Part shown: positions 50,042 through 59,456 of the stretch, piece after piece
Numbering within the stretch: position 1 is the first letter of the stretch
Layout of the letters: each line of letters begins with the position of its first letter
Source: an uncultured Bacteroidia bacterium
Lineage (GTDB): Bacteria > Bacteroidota > Bacteroidia > Bacteroidales > ML635J-15
Direction: 5' to 3'
NCBI GenBank assembly: GCA_902776565.1
Contig: CACYQN010000016.1
Coordinates: 1 to 64,000, forward strand
DNA length: 64,000 nt
Notes under the pieces: model-generated
What the model was told of the DNA's origin: nothing
Seen by the model: the letters and a program-made list of their open reading frames with translations, nothing else
Database searches by the model: none
Position numbers and translations under genes: made by a program

Positions 50042-51232
50042 CTACTTGATAACGCCGAGTTCCTTGCCGACCTTGGTGAATGCTGCTATGCACTTGTCGA
50101 GGTGGGCGATTTCGTGTGCTGCCGAAATCTGAACGCGGATACGAGCCTGTCCCTTCGGAACTACAGGATAGTAGAAGCCAGTTACATAGATGCCTTCTTC
50201 CTGAAGTTTTGCAGCCATATCCTGCGAAAGCTTTGCGTCGTAGAGCATTACTGCGCAGATTGCCGATTCGGTTGGCTTGATGTCGAAGCCAGCAGCCTTC
50301 ATCTTTGCAACGAAGTAGTCGGTGTTGCTGTGAAGCTTGTCCTGCAACTCGTTGGTGCTCGACATGATGTCAACCATCTTGCAGCCAGCAGCGGCAACCA
50401 TCGGAGGAATTGAGTTGGAGAACAAATATGGACGCGAACGCTGGCGAAGCATTTCGATGATTTCGCGCTTACCAGTTGTGAATCCGCCAACTGCACCGCC
50501 GAAAGCCTTTCCGAGAGTACCGGTAAGGATTTCAATCTTTCCACGGAGGTTGTAGCGTTCGGTAACACCGCGGCCAGTCTTTCCGACAACACCTGCCGAG
50601 TGCGATTCGTCAACCATTACCATTGCGTTGTACTTGTTTGCAAGTTCGTAAATCTTGTCGAGCGGGCAAACGTTACCGTCCATCGAGAATACGCCGTCGG
50701 TAGCAATGAGGCGGAAACGACACTTCTGTGCTTCCTTGAGTTTTTCTTCGAGGTCGGCCATATCGGCGTTGGCATAGCGGAAACGCTGAGCCTTGCACAG
50801 ACGAACACCGTCGATAATTGAAGCGTGGTTGAGCGAGTCGGAGATGATAGCATCGTCTTCGCCTAGCAATGGTTCGAAAACACCGCCGTTAGCGTCGAAG
50901 CAAGCAGCGTAGAGGATAGTGTCCTCAGTGCCAAAGAATTCAGCAATCTTCTTTTCCAATGCCTTGTGAAGGTCGGAGCAACCGCAGATGAACCTTACCG
51001 ATGCCATACCATAGCCGTGAGTATCCATGGCTTCCTTTGCAGCAGCGATGAGCTGTGGGTTGTTGGCGAGGCCGAGGTAGTTGTTTGCGCAGAAATTGAG
51101 AACCTTGGTTCCGTCCTGCAATGTGATTTCACCACCCTGCGGCGATGCTATTATTCGTTCGTTCTTGTACAAGCCGGCTTCTCTGATACCAGCTATTTCC
51201 TTCTGTAGATAAGCTTGAAAATCGTTATACAT
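50042..51232 (-). CDS. kbl: 2-amino-3-ketobutyrate CoA ligase (glycine C-acetyltransferase)
   Basis: PLP enzyme that splits 2-amino-3-ketobutyrate with CoA to glycine and acetyl-CoA, the second step of threonine breakdown. The 396-residue chain is typical of the alpha-oxoamine synthase family: NFCANNYLGLANNP near the start, SLNHASIIDGVRL, MVMVDESHSAGVVGKTGRG (PLP-ring Asp and His), TGTLGKAFGGAVGG with the Schiff-base Lys, and FSNSIPPM. Threonine dehydrogenase (tdh) is not adjacent. Bacteroidota also use close homologues (Spt-like) for sphingolipid synthesis, but length and the motif set favour Kbl. A minus-strand -7 box (reverse of CAAATGTA) is at about 51264-51271. Confidence 0.92.
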   Translation of the reverse strand: MYNDFQAYLQKEIAGIREAGLYKNERIIASPQGGEITLQDGTKVLNFCANNYLGLANNPQLIAAAKEAMDTHGYGMASVRFICGCSDLHKALEKKIAEFFGTEDTILYAACFDANGGVFEPLLGEDDAIISDSLNHASIIDGVRLCKAQRFRYANADMADLEEKLKEAQKCRFRLIATDGVFSMDGNVCPLDKIYELANKYNAMVMVDESHSAGVVGKTGRGVTERYNLRGKIEILTGTLGKAFGGAVGGFTTGKREIIEMLRQRSRPYLFSNSIPPMVAAAGCKMVDIMSSTNELQDKLHSNTDYFVAKMKAAGFDIKPTESAICAVMLYDAKLSQDMAAKLQEEGIYVTGFYYPVVPKGQARIRVQISAAHEIAHLDKCIAAFTKVGKELGVIK

Positions 51233-51713
51233 GATATTTTGTTTTTAAATTATTTTCGATTGGCAAATGTAAGAAATAATGAATTAGGGTGAACAAATTT
51301 TTTGTAAAAAAACAGAGAATGGGTTTCAAGGTTTCTGGGTTGATGAGTTTAACTTCGTTGAGGGCTTCGCCGTTCAATGGCTGACGCCGTTTCTGTGCCT
51401 TCGGCGTTTCTTGGTTTAACTTCGTTGAGGGCTTCGCCGTTCTCGCTTCGCTGTTTGAATGGCTAATGCCGTTTTTGTGCCTGCGGCGTTTGAATGGCTT
51501 CGCCGTTTCTATGTGCTTCGCACGTTTAACTTCGTTGAGGGCTTCGCCGTTGAATGTCTGCGCCGTTCAAGGGTTCAATGCTCGAACAAAATCAAACCAC
51601 CTCAAACCATTCAAACTATTTCAAATGCCTATTGGTTTTTAATATTCAAAAAAAACTAATTGTTATGAAATTAAACATTATCTTTGCAATCTTTTTTGGA
51701 AATTAATGCTTTT
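51233..51713. other. Intergenic region with degenerate repeat array
   Basis: Besides the kbl promoter on the left and a TATCTTTG box (51679-51686) on the right for the transporter gene, this stretch is filled by a repeat array (51348-51551 in detail). A 66-codon frame on the plus strand is a by-product of the repeats. Confidence 0.75.
51348..51570 (+). repeat. Irregular array of a 27-bp GC-rich repeat
   Basis: Three identical copies of a 27-bp unit starting TTTAACTTCGTTGAGGGC and ending TTCGCCGTT at 51348-51374, 51415-51441 and 51525-51551. The gaps of 40 and 83 bp hold shorter fragments (TGAATGGCTTCGCCGTTT, CTGACGCCGTTTCTGTGCC, GTGCCTTCGGCGTTT). Spacing is irregular and the spacers are repeats themselves, so it is not a CRISPR array. 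Confidence 0.8.
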
Positions 51714-54137
51714 ATGTGGCAGAAGATTGCACGGTTGATTTTAAGGCAGAAACTATACCTAATAATAGGTTTAGTGATAATCACTGCTTTTCTGGGCTTT
51801 GAAGCCTTGAAACTCAGCATGGACTACGGATATGCACGCATGCTTTCTGAAGATGACGAGGTATATAAGCAGAACAAGAGGTTCAAGGAACTTTTTGGCG
51901 ATGAGGCTAATGCAATCGCTGTTGGAATCAATGACAGTTGCTTGCTTACGAATTATGAGCATTTCGAGAAATTCCGCAACCTGTCAAATCAAGTCAAGTC
52001 GCACAAGGATGTAAAAATGACATTTGGTCCTCTTGAGGCGATAAACTTGTGCAAGGCAAGTATTACCGATGAAAATGGGGCTAAGAAGCAGATATTCAAG
52101 CAAGTCCGTATTTTTGGCGACTCTATTTCGTCGCAGGCGGAACTCGACAGCGCAAGCAACGTTTTCTTCAGTCTTCCGTTCTATACCAGTCTGCTTTACA
52201 GTGCCGACACCAATGTTTTCCTGTTCACAATCACGCTAAACCCCGAAATCCTCAATAGCTCGGAACGGCAGCAGTCGGTGGCGGAAATTGACGAGATACT
52301 GAAGAAGTATTCAGAAGATGCCGGCGTTGACGTTCATATTTCGGGACATCCTTATATCAGAACCGAAGTCACCAACCTTATTAAGCGCGAACTGTTGATT
52401 TTCACGCTTCTGGCAGCATTTGTGTGCATAATAATATTGTATATCTTCTTCCGTTCGCCAAAGATTATTTTTGCTGCGCTCATCGTTGTGGCGTTGAGTC
52501 TGGTATGGTCGTTCGGCTACATGGTTCTGCTGGGCTATCAGATAACAATCCTTTCGTCGATGATTCCGCCCCTATTAATAGTAATAGGTATCCCGAACAT
52601 AATTTACATGTTCAACAAGTATCACGCCGAATATAAGCTTCACGGACAGAAGGTTAAGGCTCTGCACCGTACTATCTGCAAGATTGGTAATGCTTCTTTC
52701 GTCACCAACCTCACTACGGCTTGCGGTTTTGCGACATTCGTCGTCACCTCCAACAGCCTTCTCATCGAATTCGGTGTAGTGGCTTCGCTCGGCATAATGA
52801 CGGTATTCCTGCTTTCGCTGCTCATAATTCCAATATTCTTCAGCCTTTGCAAACCGCCGTCAGAGAAGGCTACAAAGCATATCGACAACAAGGTGATAAC
52901 ATCTATAATTGCCAAGATTGAAGACATTGTCACTCATAAGCGTAAAACCGTTTATATTGTGTTCATCACTGTGGCTGTCACGATGTTGTGTGGTATTTTC
53001 TTCATCAATCGTGCTGGCTATATTCTTGACGATGTTCCCGACGACAGCAAGCTTTGTCAGGATACACATTTCCTCGAAGACAATTTCGGTGGAGTTTCCC
53101 CGATAGAGATTGTGGTTATTTCCAAGGATTCCCTTCGCAACGACCACGACTACATCGACCAGATTGTATGCCTCGACTCGTTGCAGCAGCGGCTGAAGAA
53201 ATATCCTGAACTTTCGCGCTCGGTGTCGATTGCCGATGCGGTGAAATTCCTGTATCAGGCATATACAAACGGCAAGAAATACGAACTTCCGCCAGACCCG
53301 AATACGTATTCAAACCTAATGAAGCGTGTTCCGAATATGAATGATGCAGGACTGGCAAAGTCGTTCATCGACAGTACGCGTACTGCTACGCGCATAAGCA
53401 TGAATATCCGCGACGTGGGTTGTGACCGCATCGAGGAACTGTTGCCGTTGCTAAGAGCCGAAATAGATTCGGTTTTCCCTGCCGAAAGGTACGAGACCAT
53501 TGTGACGGGCAATTCCATAATGAATTTTACAGGACAGATATATCTGACCAAAAATCTTTTCATAAGCCTTGCACTTGCCATAGTGGTGATTGCGCTGTTC
53601 ATGTTCATAATGTTCCGTTCGATAAAGGTAACTCTGCTGTCGCTTATTCCAAACGTGGTGCCTATGATAGTCACGGCTGGGTTTATGGGATTTTTCGGCA
53701 TCCCGATAAAGCCATCGACGATACTGGTGTTCAGCATTGCATTTGGTATTTCGGTAGATGATACAATACATTATCTTGCAAAATACAGTCAGGAACTTAA
53801 GCATAGCGACGGAAACATTGGAGTTTCGGTCAAGAATGCACTTGGAGAAACAGGTATGAGCATGATATACACGTCAATAATACTTGTGCTTGGTTTCGGA
53901 ATGTTTATGATTTCGGAATGGGGCGGAGCCCAGTCGATGGGAATCCTGGTATCGACGGCTTTGTTTGTGGCAATGTTCTCAAATATAATATTGTTGCCCT
54001 CGTTGCTGATGACTTTGGAGCATCATTTCAACAAGAAGGTTTTCAACGAGCAATTTATACAGATATACAACGAGGAGGACGAAATCGACCTCGATGAACT
54101 AAAGCTAGAAGGAGAAGAATACGATGAAGACAAGTAA
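51714..54137 (+). CDS. RND/MMPL-family transporter
   Basis: A membrane protein of 807 residues with the duplicated RND layout: one helix, a large periplasmic loop, then five helices, repeated. The first helix block is about residues 215-400 and the second about 620-775. The functional GxxxD helix is seen only in the second half (FGISVDDTIHYLAKY); the matching place in the first half reads GIPNIIYMFNKYHAEY and lacks the Asp. Such proteins (MMPL/patched-like) move lipids, hopanoids or glycolipids. A long acidic tail (EEDEIDLDELKLEGEE) is cytoplasmic. The start is at ATG 51714; the TTG used by a longer frame is within the -7 box. It overlaps the next gene by 14 bp. Confidence 0.85.
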   Translation: MWQKIARLILRQKLYLIIGLVIITAFLGFEALKLSMDYGYARMLSEDDEVYKQNKRFKELFGDEANAIAVGINDSCLLTNYEHFEKFRNLSNQVKSHKDVKMTFGPLEAINLCKASITDENGAKKQIFKQVRIFGDSISSQAELDSASNVFFSLPFYTSLLYSADTNVFLFTITLNPEILNSSERQQSVAEIDEILKKYSEDAGVDVHISGHPYIRTEVTNLIKRELLIFTLLAAFVCIIILYIFFRSPKIIFAALIVVALSLVWSFGYMVLLGYQITILSSMIPPLLIVIGIPNIIYMFNKYHAEYKLHGQKVKALHRTICKIGNASFVTNLTTACGFATFVVTSNSLLIEFGVVASLGIMTVFLLSLLIIPIFFSLCKPPSEKATKHIDNKVITSIIAKIEDIVTHKRKTVYIVFITVAVTMLCGIFFINRAGYILDDVPDDSKLCQDTHFLEDNFGGVSPIEIVVISKDSLRNDHDYIDQIVCLDSLQQRLKKYPELSRSVSIADAVKFLYQAYTNGKKYELPPDPNTYSNLMKRVPNMNDAGLAKSFIDSTRTATRISMNIRDVGCDRIEELLPLLRAEIDSVFPAERYETIVTGNSIMNFTGQIYLTKNLFISLALAIVVIALFMFIMFRSIKVTLLSLIPNVVPMIVTAGFMGFFGIPIKPSTILVFSIAFGISVDDTIHYLAKYSQELKHSDGNIGVSVKNALGETGMSMIYTSIILVLGFGMFMISEWGGAQSMGILVSTALFVAMFSNIILLPSLLMTLEHHFNKKVFNEQFIQIYNEEDEIDLDELKLEGEEYDEDK

Positions 54138-55098
54138 ATCGCGTCATTCATATAAGCGTCGCATATTGGTCACTGGTGGAGCAGGATTCATTGCCAGTTC
54201 GCTGGCGCAGAAGTTAGCCGACGACGAGTCGAATCTTGTGGTCATAATGGATAACCTTTCTACTGGCGACTTGCGCAAACTGCCGCCGCAGAAGGAAAAC
54301 ATCCGTTTTGTAAAGGGTGATGTCAACGATTACAAGGATATTATGGAAATAATGGTTTCGTACCAGTTCCATTATGTCTTCCACTATGCCGCGATGGTTG
54401 GTGTATTGCGTACTCAGGCTCATCCGGTTGGCGTACTCGAGGATTTGCGCGGAATTGAGAATATCTGCCGATTGAGCAAGAATACTGGCGTAAAGCGAGT
54501 CTTCTTCGCATCTTCGTCGGAAGTTTATGGCGAACCCGTTGAATTCCCTCAGAATGCACATACTACTCCGCTCAACTCGCGTGTGCCGTATGCCGTCGTG
54601 AAAAACATAGGGGAGGCTTTCCTGCGTTCGTACAACAAGGAATTCGGACTCAACTACACTATCTTCCGTTTCTTCAACACTTACGGACCAAAGCAGAGCA
54701 AGGATTTCGTAATCAGCAAGTTCCTCAATATGGCTCTTCGTGGCGATGACATATCCATTTATGGCGACGGTTCGCAGAGCCGTACATTCTGCTACATAGA
54801 TGACAATATTGAAGCCACAGTGAAAATTGCTTATTCCGACTTGTATATCAATGATGTTGTCAATATTGGCAATTCGCGTGAAACTTCAATTCTTGAACTT
54901 GCAAAGATTATCATCGACATCACTGGCTCCAAGTCGAAGATTGTGTATTTGCCACCATTGAAGGAAGGCGATATGATGCGTCGTTGCCCCGACAATTCCG
55001 ATATGCTCAAAGTCCTTGACCGTCCGCTTGTTAGACTTGAAGACGGAATCAAAAATATCCTTGAAAAGGGCTTCTTCGAGTGGGAGAACAATAGATAG
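54124..55098 (+). CDS. NAD-dependent epimerase/dehydratase (sugar nucleotide SDR)
   Basis: Extended short-chain dehydrogenase of 324 residues. Rossmann start ILVTGGAGFIASSLAQKL (about residues 14-31), DNLSTG after strand 2, FHYAAMVGV, the Ser of the triad in FFASSSEVYGE (about 126-136) and the Tyr-Lys pair in PYAVVKNIGEAF (about 156-167), then RFFNTYGP and DGSQSRTFCYIDD. It is closest in feel to UDP-glucuronate decarboxylase or dTDP-glucose dehydratase types, but the substrate cannot be told. The 14-bp overlap with the transporter suggests that both act on one pathway, for example a glycolipid. Confidence 0.87.
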   Translation: MKTSKSRHSYKRRILVTGGAGFIASSLAQKLADDESNLVVIMDNLSTGDLRKLPPQKENIRFVKGDVNDYKDIMEIMVSYQFHYVFHYAAMVGVLRTQAHPVGVLEDLRGIENICRLSKNTGVKRVFFASSSEVYGEPVEFPQNAHTTPLNSRVPYAVVKNIGEAFLRSYNKEFGLNYTIFRFFNTYGPKQSKDFVISKFLNMALRGDDISIYGDGSQSRTFCYIDDNIEATVKIAYSDLYINDVVNIGNSRETSILELAKIIIDITGSKSKIVYLPPLKEGDMMRRCPDNSDMLKVLDRPLVRLEDGIKNILEKGFFEWENNR

Positions 55099-55143
55099 AA
55101 GGGGAGAATTGATAATTAACAATGTACATTTTTAGGTGCTGAT

Positions 55144-55181
55144 AATCTGTGGTGTCGCGGAGAGTTGCGACACATCAGATT
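55144..55181. terminator. Hairpin between convergent genes
   Basis: AATCTGTGGTGTCGC (55144-55158), 8-nt loop, GCGACACATCAGATT (55167-55181): 13 of 15 pairs. It lies between the ends of the SDR gene and the phosphatase gene. No clean U-run, so it may be a palindromic repeat used as a terminator. Confidence 0.5.
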
Positions 55182-55198
55182 GTCAAATTATTGAATCT

Positions 55199-55663
55199 TC
55201 AAATTTTTAAATTCTTCCTTATTTTTTCCAGCAGTCCCCAGCATCCGTCATTCACATCCTTCCAAGTAGCATCGAAATTGCCTGTGTACCACGGGTCGGC
55301 TACGTCGCGGGGATGGTCGGTGTAGTTCAGCAGCAGTGAAATCTTGTGTTGCTTGTCCTCGCCAAGCATCCGCGAAAGGTTACGCAGATTGTTAGCATCC
55401 ATTGCCACAATGTAGTCGTAGTGCTCGTAGTCGCGGTGAGTAATCTGGCGAGCAGTTTTGCCGTCGCATGAAATTCCATGTTCGGCAAGTATGCGCCGTG
55501 CTGGCGGATAAACCGGATTGCCGATTTCCTCGGTTGATGTTGCTGCTGATGCAATCTCGAACTGGTCGGCGATTCCTGCATCGGCAACCATTTTCTTCAT
55601 TACAAATTCTGCCATAGGACTGCGGCAGATGTTGCCGTGGCATACGAAAAGGATGCGTTTCAT
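55199..55663 (-). CDS. Low-molecular-weight protein-tyrosine phosphatase
   Basis: A 154-residue cytoplasmic phosphatase. The P-loop FVCHGNICRSPMAEFV (about residues 6-21) matches C-x5-R-S with catalytic Cys about residue 8; the general-acid loop is DPWYTGNFDATW (about 122-133). Family length is 140-160. In polysaccharide loci such enzymes (Wzb) reverse the BY-kinase Wzc, but no such kinase is here, so the target is open. Confidence 0.93.
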   Translation of the reverse strand: MKRILFVCHGNICRSPMAEFVMKKMVADAGIADQFEIASAATSTEEIGNPVYPPARRILAEHGISCDGKTARQITHRDYEHYDYIVAMDANNLRNLSRMLGEDKQHKISLLLNYTDHPRDVADPWYTGNFDATWKDVNDGCWGLLEKIRKNLKI

Positions 55664-55716
55664 TTATGTTGTTTTTTTGTTTTATTGGCACAAAGGTAAA
55701 TAATTTTATAGTGCTT

Positions 55717-55748
55717 TTGAAAATGCATTTATGATTTCATTATCTTTG
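55717..55748 (+). promoter_or_regulatory. Promoter of the endonuclease-fold gene
   Basis: TTG at 55717-55719, 21-bp spacer, TATCTTTG at 55741-55748, 29 nt before the ATG at 55778. Confidence 0.7.
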
Positions 55749-55777
55749 CACTCTGTTACGACAAAACAAAAACAATT

Positions 55778-56806
55778 ATGCATAAGATATTTCTGTCGCT
55801 CGCATTTCTGATTGCCTTTGCCCTATGCCTTAACGCACAGGAGAAGAAAGAGTACAAAATCGGAACAATTGCATTTTATAATCTAGAGAACCTTTTCGAT
55901 ACGCTTCCAGGGGCCAACGATGTGGAATTTACTCCCGAAGGACCAAAGAACTGGAACACAGAAAAGTATTTCTCGAAAATCGACCGTATGGGTGGCGTGA
56001 TTGTGCAACTTGGTGCCGATGTCACTGGTACCGCCCCGATGATTGTGGGTGTGAGCGAAGTGGAGAACATTACTCCTCTCAACGACCTTGTAAAATGCGA
56101 GGCTATGAAACCTTACAACTACAAGGTTGTGCATATCGATGGTCCCGACCGCCGTGGCGTTGACTGTGCATTGCTCTACAGGGAGGATTTCTTCAAGGTT
56201 ACAAATGTGCGTATGCATCGCGTTGTTTCGGAGCAGGAAGGCTTTGTTACCCGCGACCAGATTGTTGTGTCTGGAATTTACGACGGAGAGGAAATGCATT
56301 TCGTTGTGCTTCACTGGCCTTCGCGACTTGGCGGTGAAAAGCGCAGTTTGCCACGTCGTGCCGAAGCAGCGACAACAACACGACAAATATTCGACTCCAT
56401 TATGGCAATAAATCCCAATGCCAAGATAATCGCCATGGGCGACCTCAACGACGACCCCATCAACGAGAGCTTGAAGAAATATTGCAAGACCGTTGGCAAG
56501 AAGGACGAAGTGAAGGACGGCAAACTCTACGACCCGATGGAAGAACTTTACCGCAAGGGAATCGGTTCGCTGGCATACGGCGACAGATGGAATCTTTTCG
56601 ACCAGATGATTTTCTCGCCGGCATTCGTTAGTAGCGACAAGTCAACATACGTGCATTATGCCAGCCACGTGTTCAACAAGGCTTTCCTAACGCAAAAGGA
56701 AGGTCGCTACAAGGGTTATCCGCTACGTACATACGTCGGTACAACATATCAGTCTGGCTATAGCGACCATTTTCCTGTTTATTCGTTCATAATCAAGGAG
56801 AAATAA
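55778..56806 (+). CDS. Secreted endonuclease/exonuclease/phosphatase-fold protein
   Basis: A 342-residue protein with a signal peptide (ends about ALCLNAQ, residue 21), so it acts in the periplasm or outside. All motifs of the EEP (DNase I / Mg-dependent phosphodiesterase) fold are present: FYNLENLFDT, VGVSEVEN (metal Glu), RGVDCALLYR, HWPSRLGG (His), MGDLNDDP (Asp-x-Asn) and SDHFPVY (Asp-His). It could cut DNA or a phosphoester lipid; the sequence does not decide. yifB follows 3 bp after the stop, so they share a transcript. Confidence 0.88.
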   Translation: MHKIFLSLAFLIAFALCLNAQEKKEYKIGTIAFYNLENLFDTLPGANDVEFTPEGPKNWNTEKYFSKIDRMGGVIVQLGADVTGTAPMIVGVSEVENITPLNDLVKCEAMKPYNYKVVHIDGPDRRGVDCALLYREDFFKVTNVRMHRVVSEQEGFVTRDQIVVSGIYDGEEMHFVVLHWPSRLGGEKRSLPRRAEAATTTRQIFDSIMAINPNAKIIAMGDLNDDPINESLKKYCKTVGKKDEVKDGKLYDPMEELYRKGIGSLAYGDRWNLFDQMIFSPAFVSSDKSTYVHYASHVFNKAFLTQKEGRYKGYPLRTYVGTTYQSGYSDHFPVYSFIIKEK

Positions 56807-56809
56807 TCC

Positions 56810-58348
56810 ATGTTGGTAAAAACTTTCGGTAGCGCCGTCGATGGCATAAACGCACAGACAATTACCATTGAGGTAAATGTTTCGCAAGGAATAAAGTTTT
56901 ATCTTGTCGGTCTTCCCGACAATGCCATCAAGGAGAGCCAGCAGCGTATGATAAGCGCATTGAGCAACTGCGGTTTCCACTGGCCTGGCAAACGCATTGT
57001 GATTAATATGGCACCAGCTGATATGCGCAAGGAAGGTTCTGCCTACGACTTGCCGATGGCTGTTGGCGTGCTTGCCGGGTCGGAACAGATGTCTGCCGAT
57101 TTGCTCGACAAGTACATAATCATGGGCGAACTTTCGTTAGATGGCAGCGTAAAGCCAATCAAAGGTGCGTTGCCTATTGCAATAAACGCCAAGGAAGCAG
57201 GTTTTGATGGAATTATTCTTCCTGTGGAAAACACATTGGAGGCGGCCGTTGTTGATGGAATAAAGGTGTATGGGGTGCATAATCTTACAGAAACCGTCGA
57301 TTTTCTTAATGGAAGTCGCGAATTGGAACAAGTTACCGTTGACCTCGAAGCTGAATTTCAGAAAACCCTTTCGGAAAACGACCTCGACTTTGCCGATGTA
57401 AAAGGTCAGGAGAACGTGAAGCGAGCTCTTGAAATTGCGGCGGCCGGCGGTCACAACATAATAATGATAGGTCCTCCGGGTTCGGGAAAGACAATGCTTG
57501 CAAAGCGAATTCCTTCGATACTTCCGCCGTTGAGCCTCGATGAGGCTATCGAAACTACCAAGATACATTCGGTTGCTGGCAAGACCGAGGCAGGACATTC
57601 GCTGATGCTCCGCCGTCCGTTCCGTTCACCGCATCATACAATTTCGGATGTTGCCTTGGTTGGTGGAGGGACTTATCCTCAGCCCGGTGAAATTTCACTC
57701 GCGCACAATGGGGTGCTCTTTCTAGATGAACTTCCTGAATTCAAGCGCACTGTTCTTGAAGTTATGCGTCAGCCTTTGGAAGACAGGATTGTAACCATTT
57801 CACGGGCCAAATTTACGGTGGAATATCCTGCAAGTCTTATGCTCGTTGCATCGATGAACCCTTGTCCGTGCGGCTACTACAACCATCCCGAAAAGGAATG
57901 CACCTGTACGCCTATGGCTGTGCAGAAGTATATGAGCAGAATCTCCGGTCCGTTGCTCGACCGTATAGATATTCACCTTGAGGTTACGCCTGTGAAGTTC
58001 GAAAAACTTGCCGATACCCAACCTGCCGAGCATAGTTCCGAAATACAGAAGCGTGTAATTGAAGCCCGCAAGGTTCAAGAGAAACGTTTTGCCAAGTGCA
58101 AGAAGATTTACTGCAATGCCCAGATGTCATCGAAGCAGATACGCGAGTTCTGCAAGTTGGACAGCACTTGTATTGCACTGTTAAAGACCGCAATGGAGAA
58201 ATTGCATCTTTCTGCCCGTGCCTACGACCGCATTGTTAAGGTTGCACGCACCATCGCCGACCTCGAGCATAGCGACGACATTCAGCCCGCACATATCGCC
58301 GAGGCAATTCAGTACAGAAGTCTGGACAAGGAAAACTGGGGACAGTAG
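56810..58348 (+). CDS. comM: YifB/ComM-family Mg-chelatase-like ATPase
   Basis: A 512-residue AAA+ ATPase. N-terminal ChlI-like domain (about residues 1-170, with [14 protein letters not shown] and [19 protein letters not shown]), Walker [13 protein letters not shown] (about 223-234), Walker [10 protein letters not shown], a zinc-like cluster [18 protein letters not shown], and a C-terminal magnesium-chelatase domain (about 400-507). ComM is a hexameric helicase that promotes branch migration during natural transformation; YifB is the same family in non-competent species. It stands 3 bp behind the EEP-fold gene. Confidence 0.93.
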   Translation: MLVKTFGSAVDGINAQTITIEVNVSQGIKFYLVGLPDNAIKESQQRMISALSNCGFHWPGKRIVINMAPADMRKEGSAYDLPMAVGVLAGSEQMSADLLDKYIIMGELSLDGSVKPIKGALPIAINAKEAGFDGIILPVENTLEAAVVDGIKVYGVHNLTETVDFLNGSRELEQVTVDLEAEFQKTLSENDLDFADVKGQENVKRALEIAAAGGHNIIMIGPPGSGKTMLAKRIPSILPPLSLDEAIETTKIHSVAGKTEAGHSLMLRRPFRSPHHTISDVALVGGGTYPQPGEISLAHNGVLFLDELPEFKRTVLEVMRQPLEDRIVTISRAKFTVEYPASLMLVASMNPCPCGYYNHPEKECTCTPMAVQKYMSRISGPLLDRIDIHLEVTPVKFEKLADTQPAEHSSEIQKRVIEARKVQEKRFAKCKKIYCNAQMSSKQIREFCKLDSTCIALLKTAMEKLHLSARAYDRIVKVARTIADLEHSDDIQPAHIAEAIQYRSLDKENWGQ

Positions 58349-58420
58349 GGGAGAGCAGTTCTTGTTCAAGGTTTAACGTTCAAGGTTCAATTTGTAGGAT
58401 AGGTTCTTTTTTTGAATGAC

Positions 58421-58834
58421 CTACATCGTTATCGCTGCGCAAACGCCAGTCGTGATTGCATATATCAGCAGATATGACAACGGACGGTGCACCGGGATTT
58501 TCTTTGCAATGAGGTCGTAGATAAGGTAGCCAACCAACAATGCCGAAATATATGTTCCGATCATTTCCTTGCCTGCATAGCCCTTGCTTACAAACCAGAC
58601 TCCGACAAACATATTCATTTTGCAGTACAGGTCGATTATGAATGCAAGTACGCTGGTCTTGTAAATCTTACTACGTATGCTGGTAATGAGAAATATTACA
58701 AGCGATGCTAACCAAAGGAAAATGAAGCATGTCAGTGCGTACGGAATGCTTGCTGCCGCCAAAATTGCGCATACTGAAAGCAGTCCCATTACGGTGTAGT
58801 CGATGATGTTTTGTGTTTTGGTATAGGTATTCAT
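58421..58834 (-). CDS. Small membrane protein, unknown function
   Basis: A 137-residue protein with about four membrane segments (about residues 12-32, 36-56, 65-85 and 95-132). A short polar loop RSKIYKTS lies after the second and KKIPVHRPL after the fourth. I know no family. It lies alone between comM (convergent) and the end of aroK (same strand, 79 bp upstream), so it may be the tail of the aroK transcript. Confidence 0.65.
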   Translation of the reverse strand: MNTYTKTQNIIDYTVMGLLSVCAILAAASIPYALTCFIFLWLASLVIFLITSIRSKIYKTSVLAFIIDLYCKMNMFVGVWFVSKGYAGKEMIGTYISALLVGYLIYDLIAKKIPVHRPLSYLLIYAITTGVCAAITM

Positions 58835-58913
58835 AACTATTTAATTTTATGGTTAATAATGGCGCAAATGTAAGAAAATTTACGGATTTTAGTGTTTTTT
58901 TGTTAAAAATATG

Positions 58914-59453
58914 TTAAAGGATGGCGGTTTGCTGTCCGTTGAATTGTTGCAGGTTTGTCACTATTTTTTCCGTCAACGCATCCTTGTCGGTTCCTGTAGC
59001 ATCGACGGTAATCTTAGATTTTGCGTAGAACGGTTCTCTGGCTTTGAGTGTTGCATTCACATAGCTGGCAAGTTCTTCATCCGACTTTCCCTCGGTAAGC
59101 GGACGTTTGTGGTAAGAACTGGAAATCCGCCCCACTAGCTCGTCGGCAGACAACTTTATATATATGGTAGTGCCAATGGAATTCATAAATGCCATGTTTT
59201 CGCTGAAACAGGGCGTACCGCCACCACACGAAAGCACAAAGTTGTCCTTGTTGGAAAACGATTCGAGAACAGAAGTTTCGAGTTTGCGGAAGCAAGCCTC
59301 GTCGTACTTCTGGAAAATTGCCGATACCGACATCTTGTAGTGCGATTCGATTTCCTCGTCGAGGTCGTAGAACGACAAGTTGAGTGATTTGGCTAGGCGT
59401 CGCCCGACAACGGACTTGCCAGCCCCCATGAAGCCAACGAGAAAAATTCTCAT
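58914..59453 (-). CDS. aroK: Shikimate kinase
   Basis: Phosphorylates shikimate to shikimate-3-phosphate in aromatic amino-acid synthesis. 179 residues with Walker A GFMGAGKSVVGRRLA (about residues 7-21), the shikimate-binding DLDEEIE (Asp 32-34 region), SCGGGTPCF (about 75-83) and the lid region RPLTEGKS. Length is standard. The upstream gene (59457-60212) ends 3 bp before its start, so the two are co-transcribed. Confidence 0.95.
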   Translation of the reverse strand: MRIFLVGFMGAGKSVVGRRLAKSLNLSFYDLDEEIESHYKMSVSAIFQKYDEACFRKLETSVLESFSNKDNFVLSCGGGTPCFSENMAFMNSIGTTIYIKLSADELVGRISSSYHKRPLTEGKSDEELASYVNATLKAREPFYAKSKITVDATGTDKDALTEKIVTNLQQFNGQQTAIL

Positions 59454-59456
59454 CTG

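Noticed and set aside
51348..51551. Possible CRISPR array because of three identical 27-bp repeats
   Set aside because: Spacing is irregular (67 and 110 bp between starts), the spacers contain fragments of the repeat itself, and no cas genes are near.
51459..51659. A 66-codon open frame in front of the transporter gene
   Set aside because: It is formed by the TTCGCCGTT repeat units and has no start region or family.
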